A stretch of DNA of 64,000 nucleotides, from contig CAIYRB010000117.1 in the NCBI GenBank assembly GCA_903928445.1, positions 1 through 64,000 on the forward strand. The letters are read 5' to 3'. The DNA is from an uncultured Pseudomonadota bacterium (lineage in GTDB: Bacteria; Bdellovibrionota_B; Oligoflexia; Oligoflexales; CAIYRB01). Under the pieces are notes generated by a model that was not told the DNA's origin, searched no databases, and worked only from the letters and a program-made list of their open reading frames with translations. The position numbers were made by a program, and so were the translations under genes. This document shows positions 25,417-35,823 of the stretch, one piece after another (position 1 is the first letter of the stretch; every line of letters begins with the position of its first letter).

Positions 25417-27468
25417 ATGAGCCTAAAAGATGGCATGGTGGCGGGAGACGCCAACGGCCAGTCGCAAGTACAACAGTCGATGGGCGAAGATGCTCCTATG
25501 CCCCTGCCAGGGTTGGATTATCTGTTTGGAGTCGTGCGTCGCAATGCGATGATGTCCACACTGTTGATCGCAATGCTTTCGCCGGTCGCGCTGATTGCAG
25601 TCCTTCGCGCTAAAGCCATCTACGAATCGACCTTGATCATTCACTATGACAACAACGATGTGCTGGATTTTGAATCCGCTGCTGGACGCGGTGAATTCCC
25701 CCTCATCTTCGCTTTTATGAAATTGAAGCTTACCGACATCGAGTTCATGGAGCAGCTGGCCACAATCTACCCCGCGACCAAGAAGCCAACGCTTCTTGAG
25801 TCTTTGCCGCTGCCGCAGCCGGTCTTAAGCTTTGTCAAAGGGCTGTCGAAGAAGCCGCCTTCGAGCGCTAGCGACCTTACGGCTCAGGCTCATGCTTTGA
25901 TGGAAAGTCTTACCGTGTCCGTCGATGTGTCGGGCGGTGGGCAGACGCCAATATTGCGCATCGTAGCCGTTGCACCTACCTCTGTAGAGGCACAAAAGTT
26001 AGCCAGTGCAGCTGGAAAGCTGCTTAGTGACTATTACTATGCTGACGAACTGCGTCGGGCGAGTAGTAAATCAGCGTATTTTGCGGCAATGCTAGCCAAG
26101 CCGATGGTGCGGGATTTAGGTGTGCCACCTGCACAAAAGGGTGACGCAGTCCGGAATTCCCAATCAGACGGTAGGCAGCAGCAGGCGGAAAGCCGCCTAA
26201 AGTCCTTGCAGATTCGGGAGAAGATTCGTCAACTAACCGAGAACCTTGCAAGTATTCGTCTAAAGCGGGCGAAGCTAGAGCAGGATGTTGAGGCCATGGC
26301 CCTGCGCTACGGTCCATTTCACCCAAAGATGGCATCGGCAAAGCGCGAGCTAGCGGAGTTTACCAAAACTGCAAATGAGAAGGTCATATCCGATCAATTA
26401 TCCGATCTGCAGGAGCAGGCACTTAGTTTTGATACCGAGGGCGGTGTTTCAGTTATGGCTCGCCGCCCGCCGTCTGGTGCCGAGGAGGTGGTACAGGGAT
26501 TGCCGGAACGCTTAAGTCTGTACCTGCTAAAGCAGCTTGCTTTGGAGCAACAATCTCTGGAACCGGCACAGCGAATACACCTGAGCGTCATTGGTGATGC
26601 GACCCTTGCGCCAGCACCGGCGAAGTCGCAGCGGCCAAAGATTGCCATTATGGCCATCGGTCTTATTGTTGCTCTGGTGGTAGTTGTAACCGTTGTGCGA
26701 GAGCTACTTGCTAGCACGGTTGTCGATGCTTGGCCGGTTGCTCTAAGGTATCGACTCCAGAGCTTAATCACCGTACCGCCTTGGGTTTTCAAAAAGTACC
26801 AACGGCTCGATGCCGAAGCGATCAGAAGCTTAATCTCGGATCTTAGCCCAGAAAAGTCTGGAACGGTGAAGCGGGGGAGCGCTAAGAAAAATCCGATGTT
26901 GGTGTATCGAAGCGTTAGCCATTGGATGCATGCAAGGATGTCAGGACGCGTTTTGTTGATCCTGAAGGGTACGGAGCGGCCTTCGTGCAGTTCATTCATT
27001 GAAAACCTGGCGAATATTTACAGTATCGACTATGCCGGTCGAGTTCTGGTGATTGACTTCGATGTGCAAGATCCAGTGGCTGGAGATGACGAAAGACGCG
27101 GTCAAGGAATGGCTGACATTCTAATAAAGCGTGAGAATTGGAAGAGCGTTTGCCAGTATCGCAATAGCCGAAGGTCGTTTGATCTAGTGCAGTCGGCGGT
27201 AGCCCCAGGTTGCAGGATGTCGGAACTGTTAAGCGCCCCGTCCTTCAACGATTTGATGACAACGTTAAAGAAGAATTACACCATGATCATGATCGTTGGG
27301 TTTTGTGCTAACCAATTCGTCGAAAACAGCTCACTCTTTTCCCAGGCCAGCGATGTGCTTCTTGTTGTTGAAGCGAATAGGTCTAAGTTTAAGTATCTAT
27401 CACAGTTAGTCGACTCGCTGCCAAAGGGCAGACAACATACCTTTGTTACGTTGGACTCGCGTAAATGA
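25417..27468 (+). CDS. Wzz/Wzc-like polysaccharide co-polymerase with degenerate kinase domain
   Basis: A 683-residue inner-membrane protein. The first membrane helix (about 45-63), a periplasmic region with coiled coil (about 225-330) and a second helix (about 408-428) form a Wzz-type chain-length regulator. The cytosolic C-terminus (about 505-683) resembles a BY-kinase fold: VLVIDFD stands for Walker A', but the phosphate-binding loop is replaced (GTERPSCSS, no GKT), the Walker B segment is MIMIVGF without the Asp, and no Tyr cluster is present. It is therefore probably catalytically dead. It overlaps the polymerase gene by four bases. Confidence 0.8.
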   Translation: MSLKDGMVAGDANGQSQVQQSMGEDAPMPLPGLDYLFGVVRRNAMMSTLLIAMLSPVALIAVLRAKAIYESTLIIHYDNNDVLDFESAAGRGEFPLIFAFMKLKLTDIEFMEQLATIYPATKKPTLLESLPLPQPVLSFVKGLSKKPPSSASDLTAQAHALMESLTVSVDVSGGGQTPILRIVAVAPTSVEAQKLASAAGKLLSDYYYADELRRASSKSAYFAAMLAKPMVRDLGVPPAQKGDAVRNSQSDGRQQQAESRLKSLQIREKIRQLTENLASIRLKRAKLEQDVEAMALRYGPFHPKMASAKRELAEFTKTANEKVISDQLSDLQEQALSFDTEGGVSVMARRPPSGAEEVVQGLPERLSLYLLKQLALEQQSLEPAQRIHLSVIGDATLAPAPAKSQRPKIAIMAIGLIVALVVVVTVVRELLASTVVDAWPVALRYRLQSLITVPPWVFKKYQRLDAEAIRSLISDLSPEKSGTVKRGSAKKNPMLVYRSVSHWMHARMSGRVLLILKGTERPSCSSFIENLANIYSIDYAGRVLVIDFDVQDPVAGDDERRGQGMADILIKRENWKSVCQYRNSRRSFDLVQSAVAPGCRMSELLSAPSFNDLMTTLKKNYTMIMIVGFCANQFVENSSLFSQASDVLLVVEANRSKFKYLSQLVDSLPKGRQHTFVTLDSRK

Positions 27469-28820
27469 AGCGAGTCAACGCCAATCTGCGTCGGATCAGT
27501 ATCCTTGTCTTTGTTCTGCTCATTCTAGAGGGTGATTATTCCGGTTACCCAGTGCCAACGGCGCCTATTTTTGGCTTCTTTTTTGCCCAAATCATTAGCG
27601 GAATGCCTTGCATCAATGAACTTTTTGCCTTTGCGCTGGCGGCGCCCATCCTGTTGACTTACGTCACGGGCGGTACACCTGACTACACTGGCTCAAAAGT
27701 GTTCAAGGCCATGGTCATTGTTGGCCTAAGTGTGGTCGTGGCGTCCGTGCTGTCGACGTTCTATGGGCTGGCAACGGGGGGGCTATTTCGTATCGCTGCC
27801 TGGCAAGTGCGCAGTTTTCCCTTGTTTCTGTGCTGGTCCGTTGTGGCTTTTAGAGCTTGTTCAAACATCGCGCAGTGTACAAAATTTCTCAATTTGTACC
27901 TGACCGCGGTCCTCATTAAGGCGGTGTACAATATCATCATTCTGTACACTTACTTTAATGGGCACCTGGGCGGAAAGGAGGCCGGCGAGGAGTATCTTTC
28001 GTCCCACATCGGATCGTTTTATATGGGCACTGGGGTCTTGATCCTCATTGCCAAATTGCTATTTCAGAGTCGCGGTATACAGCGACTATGGATGGTCTGC
28101 GGGATTCTACTGATCGCTTATCCGTGGGTTGTCAACGACCGTCGCGTGTCATTTATCGGTGTGGTGTTTGCCTTATTTTTCTCCATGTCATTTCTGTATA
28201 AGTTCTTTGCCAAGAAGCATGTCAAGTACCTGGTCATCGCTGGCTTGGCTGCAGTCATTTTTGTTGGTGCGACCTGGAACAATGAAGGTCATAGCGTCCG
28301 CAGTCTATTTGTCAAAGATCCTAAGGAGACCCTCGATTACCGGGATATTGAAAACTATAATTTGTATCGTGCAGTTGCTGATTTTCCCATCATCGGTCGG
28401 GGCTATGGCTACCCATTTCATCAATACATGGAGTTAGCGGATATCTTTTCCAATACCGAGGCGCTCGCCTGGATTCCACATAACAATGTCATACTCATTT
28501 GGGCCTTTGGTGGGGTGGCAGGGCTTTCAACACTAGGCCTGATGATCATGTTTGGAATTTCGCTGATGGTGCGCTTATTCAAGTCCAGCTCACTGCTCGA
28601 AGTTCGGGTGTTTTCATTTATAGGGTTTGCCGTGATGGTGCAGTGGACCATGTATTTTTGGGCAGATATGGCCCTAGCCTGGGGGCAGGCATTTATCATT
28701 CCAGGTGTGTTCACTGGATTTGCCGCGAAGTTGCTGGCAATGGACGAACGAGCTAGCCGAGCTAGCGCACAGATTGCGCCGCATTCTGTCCCCCTGCAAG
28801 GGGTGGCGACCCATGGCTAA
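27465..28820 (+). CDS. O-antigen/capsule polymerase or ligase (Wzy/WaaL-like)
   Basis: A 451-residue membrane protein with about 11-12 hydrophobic segments and one larger periplasmic loop. Segments such as FPIIGRGYGYPFHQY followed by WIPHNNVILIWAFGG match the O-antigen ligase/polymerase superfamily, where the His/Asn after the loop is conserved. It is translationally coupled to the Wzz-like gene (ATGA overlap) and overlaps the next small membrane gene by eight bases. Polymerase is favoured over ligase because of the Wzz/Wzx context. Confidence 0.82.
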   Translation: MKRVNANLRRISILVFVLLILEGDYSGYPVPTAPIFGFFFAQIISGMPCINELFAFALAAPILLTYVTGGTPDYTGSKVFKAMVIVGLSVVVASVLSTFYGLATGGLFRIAAWQVRSFPLFLCWSVVAFRACSNIAQCTKFLNLYLTAVLIKAVYNIIILYTYFNGHLGGKEAGEEYLSSHIGSFYMGTGVLILIAKLLFQSRGIQRLWMVCGILLIAYPWVVNDRRVSFIGVVFALFFSMSFLYKFFAKKHVKYLVIAGLAAVIFVGATWNNEGHSVRSLFVKDPKETLDYRDIENYNLYRAVADFPIIGRGYGYPFHQYMELADIFSNTEALAWIPHNNVILIWAFGGVAGLSTLGLMIMFGISLMVRLFKSSSLLEVRVFSFIGFAVMVQWTMYFWADMALAWGQAFIIPGVFTGFAAKLLAMDERASRASAQIAPHSVPLQGVATHG

Positions 28821-28995
28821 GTTATTTGGATTATTTCTGTTTATGAATTTTTTTATGGTTGGTATTCGACTCGGAATCGGCCAGGATCCTGTCTCACCCC
28901 AGATCATATTCCGTAAGCTAAGATACTTCTTGGTGGTCTACTCGCTCATGGCCCTCTACCTGGCATACACTACGGATTTTCTGGTGCCTCATTAA
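28813..28995 (+). CDS. Small two-helix membrane protein
   Basis: A 60-residue protein whose ATG overlaps the end of the polymerase gene (ATG at 28813, stop of the preceding gene at 28818-28820). It has two hydrophobic segments (about 4-20 and 37-55) separated by a short polar loop. No family recognised. The overlap suggests translational coupling and a role with the polymerase, but it could also be a fragment. No other evidence. Confidence 0.55.
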   Translation: MAKLFGLFLFMNFFMVGIRLGIGQDPVSPQIIFRKLRYFLVVYSLMALYLAYTTDFLVPH

Positions 28996-29054
28996 CGTAA
29001 AGATGACCCTTGCGTTCAACGTCAGGCTTGACCACTTCCTAGACTATTCGGCGG

Positions 29055-30332
29055 ATGCGCAAAATGATGAATTTTATTGCAGTGCGGTGCCATAAGCGAT
29101 TTATTTTTTACCTTGCCTCGTGGCTAGGTCTAACTGCTTTGGGGTCCCCGCTTGCTGCTGCCTCTGCGCTTGAGCCCTGTCTCCCTGGCCTTGATTTGCA
29201 CCGAAAGGGCCATTGCGCTATCGTCCGCGGCATGCTGCTGCCCGACAAGCTGCCACCTGCACGGGGCAATGCTTATGGGGATTCATTGGCGGCGGCAAAG
29301 TTAGGCTTTCAAGTGTTTTTTGACCCGCGCTTTTCCCGTGGTGGACAGATGCGCTGTGCCTCATGCCACGTGCCGGAATCTGCCTTTAGTGACCGAAGGC
29401 AGGTGGCCATTGGTCGCGCTAATCAACCCTTGCAACGAAACAGTCCGACCCTATTGACTGCCGCTTGGACGCGCGGCAATTTTTTTTGGGATGGCCGTGC
29501 CGATTCACTTTGGTCGCAGCCTTTGTTTGCTTTTGAAAATCCGGCAGAGATGGCGACCACGAGACTGGATCTCGCCCATACTATTTCCGACCAGGATCTC
29601 TATCATCGGCTCTACGTTGATGCCTTTGGGTCCCTCGCAGATTTGTCCGATAAGAGTCGCTTTCCTGCCTCTGGTCGTCCCGGTGATAAGGCCTTCGATG
29701 GGATGGCAGAGGGCGATAAGCAGGTCATCAATCGGATCGTCGCAAATCTGGGTAAGGCACTTGAGGCTTACATGCGCAAGCTGGCGACAGGTCGCTCGCG
29801 CCTGGATCGCTTCCTTCTTGGCGATAGCCGCGCCCTGGATAAAAGTGCGCTAGATGGTCTCGCGACCTTTGTTAACGTCGGTTGCGCTACCTGCCACAGC
29901 GGGCCAACCCTAAGCGACGACCGCTACTACGATATGCGAGTGCCGTCTTTGCCGGGGGCACCGCCTGACGTCGGGCGTGCTGGAGCGTTACCGGTTCTTG
30001 CGGCAAATCCATTCAATCAGTTTGGCATCTTTTACGACCGATTGCCCTCTGAGAGCTCGCCTGCGGCGCCTGGTGAGGTACAGCGACCGACGCTTATCGA
30101 TGTCGAGGTGGCTGCAGATGGCGTCGGCAAGTTTCGTACGCAAACTTTGCGCAACATCAGCATGACCGCGCCATATGGTCACAATGGGTATTTTGCCAGC
30201 CTAGGCGATTTGCTAGCGCATCATGGTGCCGTTCGATTGTCGGCACAGCAGAGCGAGAGCATCCAGATTTTCCTCCTTTCGCTCAGGGGCATCTATCCAG
30301 AGCGGCCATGGAACAATTGGCCGAGTAATTGA
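29055..30332 (+). CDS. Di-heme cytochrome c peroxidase / MauG-like protein
   Basis: A 425-residue exported protein. A signal peptide (about 1-36) is followed by two c-type heme sites, CASCH (101-105) and CATCH (277-281), in the arrangement of bacterial di-heme peroxidases. RNISMTAPYGHNGYF near the C-terminus matches the family's conserved region. The reaction is peroxide reduction or, for MauG-type members, oxidation of a protein substrate. The first ATG is used; a second in-frame ATG three codons on is equally possible. It converges on the QC-like gene. Confidence 0.9.
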   Translation: MRKMMNFIAVRCHKRFIFYLASWLGLTALGSPLAAASALEPCLPGLDLHRKGHCAIVRGMLLPDKLPPARGNAYGDSLAAAKLGFQVFFDPRFSRGGQMRCASCHVPESAFSDRRQVAIGRANQPLQRNSPTLLTAAWTRGNFFWDGRADSLWSQPLFAFENPAEMATTRLDLAHTISDQDLYHRLYVDAFGSLADLSDKSRFPASGRPGDKAFDGMAEGDKQVINRIVANLGKALEAYMRKLATGRSRLDRFLLGDSRALDKSALDGLATFVNVGCATCHSGPTLSDDRYYDMRVPSLPGAPPDVGRAGALPVLAANPFNQFGIFYDRLPSESSPAAPGEVQRPTLIDVEVAADGVGKFRTQTLRNISMTAPYGHNGYFASLGDLLAHHGAVRLSAQQSESIQIFLLSLRGIYPERPWNNWPSN

Positions 30333-30351
30333 CTAGCAACTATACGCTGAG

Positions 30352-32855
<2,504 letters not shown>

Positions 32856-32857
32856 CT

Positions 32858-34384
32858 ATGCGTCACGCCCTGCAACAAGAATCATGGAAATCACTTCTGC
32901 CCGATGTCAACGATTGGCTCTCCGCCGTGCGTTTGACGGCTGGTGCGGCTGTGGTCAGCGGCGCCCACCACGTCGTCGCGGTCAAAGGCCATGATGATAA
33001 CAAAGATCTGTTTACGCTCAACGCCCCCAAACTCCCCGCTGAGCTCCAAGGCAAGATCACGGCCGCCGCCAAAGCCTTAGGCTGGCGCCTGAGCGCTGGG
33101 TCGCTCCACCTCAGTATCGACGGCGCAACGTACACTTTGGTGGCGCAAAACAGCACCCGCGTCCATGCCAGCGCCCTGGCGCGTCAGCTCGGTCTTGACG
33201 CGGCGAAAGCCATCAAGGAATTGCGCATTCAACACTTGGCCTTTGCCGTTGCCGACGGATTGCCGGCGCTTGAGACCTTTGATGGTTATGCCAGCGGCCT
33301 TTACAATACTCCTGGCTTCAAAGGCAGCCGTAAAAAAGATACCGCTCGCTTCCCCGCAGCAGTCACGCTGGCTGGTGCGGATGTCAATCCAGATGGTCTA
33401 AGCGCGACTTTGGAATTGGCCAAGGCCCAGGTGCTGGTGCGGTTTCTGCAGGACGCTCCACCAAACTACCTCGATCCGATCAAGTTCGCTGACATCGCCA
33501 AAGATACAGCGCAGGATTTCGGCCTCAAATGCAAGATCCTCGACAAGGCAGAGATGACCAAGCTCGGTATGGGCTCTTTTCTTAGCGTCGCCGACGGTGG
33601 TAGCACCGAACCGCGGACGATCGTCATCGAGATCGACGGCAAGGACAATAGCCGCTGCGTGGCCTTGGTCGGCAAGGGGCTGACCTTTGACTCAGGCGGT
33701 ATCAGTATCAAGCCATCGGCTGCAATGGACGAGATGAAATACGATATGTCTGGGGGGGCTGCCGTCCTCGGCGCCGCTCGTTACTTTGCCAAGGTGCAGC
33801 CGCCAACCAAGGTCGTTTGCGTCATTGGCGCCAGCGAGAATATGCCGTCAGGCAGCGCCACCAAGCCGGGTGACGTGGTCCGCGCCATGAATGGTAAAAC
33901 CATCGAGGTCCTAAACACCGATGCTGAGGGCCGCTTGGTCCTTGCCGACGTGCTGCACTATGCGGTCAGTCAGTACAAACCAACCCTGACCATCGATATC
34001 GCCACCCTCACCGGTGCCGTGCTGATGGCCTTGGGCTGCGTCGGTGCTGCGGTGATGTCCAACGATCAAGCGACGGCCCAGGCCGTACTCGACGCCGGCA
34101 ACCATGCCGGTGAACCGCTCTGGCAGTTGCCGCTCTGGCCAGAAATGGAAAAGGAAACGAAAAGCGAGATCGCTGATCTCAAGAACATTGCCAAGCCCAA
34201 CGTCAAAGGTGGAACGATCATCGGTGGCATGTTCTTGAAGGAATTCGTCGGCGACGCCAAATGGGCCCACCTGGACGTTGCAGGAACAGCCTGGAGTTGC
34301 CAGGCAGTGGGTTATCCTGCTGCGGGAGGGTCTGCGTTCGGCTTGCGGACCTTGGTGGCGGCAGCGCAGCAGGTCAAAGCTTAG
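32858..34384 (+). CDS. pepA: Leucyl aminopeptidase (M17)
   Basis: A 508-residue cytosolic aminopeptidase. The M17 motifs are present: GLTFDSGGISIKPS and the metal-binding NTDAEGRLVLADVL, with the catalytic Lys/Arg and Asp/Glu residues in place. It releases N-terminal residues from peptides and may double as an Xer accessory DNA-binding protein in some species. A Shine-Dalgarno aaggaa sits seven bases before the ATG. It is followed by dispersed-repeat copy 2 and the convergent SDR gene. Confidence 0.95.
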   Translation: MRHALQQESWKSLLPDVNDWLSAVRLTAGAAVVSGAHHVVAVKGHDDNKDLFTLNAPKLPAELQGKITAAAKALGWRLSAGSLHLSIDGATYTLVAQNSTRVHASALARQLGLDAAKAIKELRIQHLAFAVADGLPALETFDGYASGLYNTPGFKGSRKKDTARFPAAVTLAGADVNPDGLSATLELAKAQVLVRFLQDAPPNYLDPIKFADIAKDTAQDFGLKCKILDKAEMTKLGMGSFLSVADGGSTEPRTIVIEIDGKDNSRCVALVGKGLTFDSGGISIKPSAAMDEMKYDMSGGAAVLGAARYFAKVQPPTKVVCVIGASENMPSGSATKPGDVVRAMNGKTIEVLNTDAEGRLVLADVLHYAVSQYKPTLTIDIATLTGAVLMALGCVGAAVMSNDQATAQAVLDAGNHAGEPLWQLPLWPEMEKETKSEIADLKNIAKPNVKGGTIIGGMFLKEFVGDAKWAHLDVAGTAWSCQAVGYPAAGGSAFGLRTLVAAAQQVKA

Positions 34385-34454
34385 CTTCACGGCCTTGCTA
34401 GGCTATCGCCCCCTCTAGCGTATGGTGCAAGCCTAGCAAGTCCTCATCCCACCT

Positions 34455-34583
34455 CTTAGGAGGCTGACCACAAAGTTCCCTGTCGGCCTACTTCCGCTCC
34501 TCCGTGGTCAAACCCAAGCGCCGAATTTTAACCACGGAGGCGCGGAAGTAGTGAGACAGGGAACTTTTTCACACTTGTTCTTA
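34455..34583. repeat. Dispersed palindromic repeat, copy 2
   Basis: A 129-bp element between the convergent pepA and SDR genes. Arms of about 37 bases (34472-34508 and 34531-34568) pair almost fully, with ccgtggt/accacgg at the base of the loop. The loop is caaacccaagcgccgaattttaac. The left end is cttaggaggctgacc, the right end acttgttcttag. Its right end overlaps the SDR stop codon. It can fold into a long hairpin and may end both transcripts. Confidence 0.9.
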
Positions 34584-35360
34584 GGTCACCAGCATCCCGC
34601 CATCGACTGGCAGCTCCACCCCGGTGATCCACGCTGCTGCGTCCCCGGCCAAAAATACAATCGCGTTGGCGACGTCAATCGATTGCCCCATCCGCCCGAT
34701 CGGGTGCAGCTTATGAATGGCCTCACTGCGCCGCAGAAATGCCGCATCATCGGCGTAGCGACCGCGGTATAACGGCGTGTCGACGATACTTGGCAGCACG
34801 GCGTTGACGCGGATGCCTTCCGGTCCAAGTTCTAGGGCAAGGGTTCGGGTCATCTGCCCAAGAGCTGCTTTGCTAGCGTTGTAGGCTGAGGTGTGCGGTA
34901 TGGGTTTGACGGCCAGGGTTGAACTGACGTTAATCACCGACCCTTTCTTGGACTTGGCGAGTAGGTCGACCAGGCCGCGGATGAGGTCAAACGGTGCCGT
35001 TAGGTTGAGTTCCATGGTCTTGGCCCAGGAGTCTGCCGTCGTCTGGCGCAGTGGACTCTCAAACACGGTGCCAGCATTGTTGACCAGGATATCGAGTTTG
35101 CCCGTTGCCACCACTTTGCTGATCAACTGTAGGCGTTCCGCAGCATCATAGAGATCGCAAGGAATGATCTCGGCTTGGCACTTTGGTGCCGCAATCTGCA
35201 TCATGGAGACGGTCGTTTGGAGTTTTTCCGCGCTGCGGCCAACCAGGATGACCTTGGCAGCTCCCATGGCAGCCAATTGGACGGCGGTGGCTTGGCCTAT
35301 ACCTGACCCGGCTCCAGTGACCAAGGCGACGCGGCCGTCGAGGCCAAATAAGGGATTCAA
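34581..35360 (-). CDS. SDR-family oxidoreductase (candidate pterin reductase)
   Basis: A 259-residue short-chain dehydrogenase. TGAGSGIG (15-22), NNAG (94-97) and the catalytic triad S147, Y160, K164 are present. The TTG at 35360 is chosen because aaaggag lies eight bases upstream and the preceding stop is four bases away. Overall it is FabG-like. In the context of a PTPS and a phenylalanine hydroxylase it could be the sepiapterin-reductase or dihydropteridine-reductase step, but this is inference from position. Confidence 0.8.
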   Translation of the reverse strand: MNPLFGLDGRVALVTGAGSGIGQATAVQLAAMGAAKVILVGRSAEKLQTTVSMMQIAAPKCQAEIIPCDLYDAAERLQLISKVVATGKLDILVNNAGTVFESPLRQTTADSWAKTMELNLTAPFDLIRGLVDLLAKSKKGSVINVSSTLAVKPIPHTSAYNASKAALGQMTRTLALELGPEGIRVNAVLPSIVDTPLYRGRYADDAAFLRRSEAIHKLHPIGRMGQSIDVANAIVFLAGDAAAWITGVELPVDGGMLVT

Positions 35361-35364
35361 GCGC

Positions 35365-35784
35365 TTAGCTCCTTTGTTTTCGGACGCGGTTGTTTGGCGT
35401 TTCATGCAGGACGATTTCTTCGAGAATGACCTGCGGGGCGATCTGCTGCAGTAACGAGGCAATACGCGTCCAAATCTGTTCGGCGAATTGTTCTGTGGTC
35501 GGAATGATGCCGCGCATCCACGGCACATCGACGTTGAGGTTTTTGTGATCGACATCGGCGACGACCCGTTGGGTGACGACCTCCTTGAGCTGGCGAAGGT
35601 TCATGATCATCCCGGTCTCTTGGTCCAGAGGGCCGGTCACGCTGACTTCCAGGCCGTAGTTATGGCCATGCCCCGCTGGGTTTGAGCACAAGCCAAACAC
35701 CTCCAGGTTTTTCGCTTGGTCCCAATCAGGGCGGTACAGACGATGGCCGGCGCAGAATTGAAAGGATCTGGTAATCGTTAGCAA
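35365..35784 (-). CDS. 6-pyruvoyl-tetrahydropterin synthase (PTPS-I type)
   Basis: A 139-residue protein matching the true PTPS subfamily: FGLCSNPAGHGHNY carries the catalytic Cys33 and Zn ligands His39 and His41, with the first Zn ligand His14; VDHKNLNVDVP (78-88) and E128 complete the active site. QueD-type relatives lack this Cys arrangement. It makes 6-pyruvoyl-tetrahydropterin from dihydroneopterin triphosphate for tetrahydrobiopterin. TTG start; the SDR gene begins four bases after its stop. It follows the phenylalanine hydroxylase gene by 39 bases. Confidence 0.9.
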   Translation of the reverse strand: MLTITRSFQFCAGHRLYRPDWDQAKNLEVFGLCSNPAGHGHNYGLEVSVTGPLDQETGMIMNLRQLKEVVTQRVVADVDHKNLNVDVPWMRGIIPTTEQFAEQIWTRIASLLQQIAPQVILEEIVLHETPNNRVRKQRS

Positions 35785-35823
35785 GGTGCGACCTTTTGTA
35801 TTTGATAAAGGGCTGTAGCTCGT

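Noticed and set aside
28705-28812. Upstream extension of the small membrane protein at 28813
   Set aside because: The extension lies inside the polymerase gene; the overlapping ATG with the stop codon is the more natural start.
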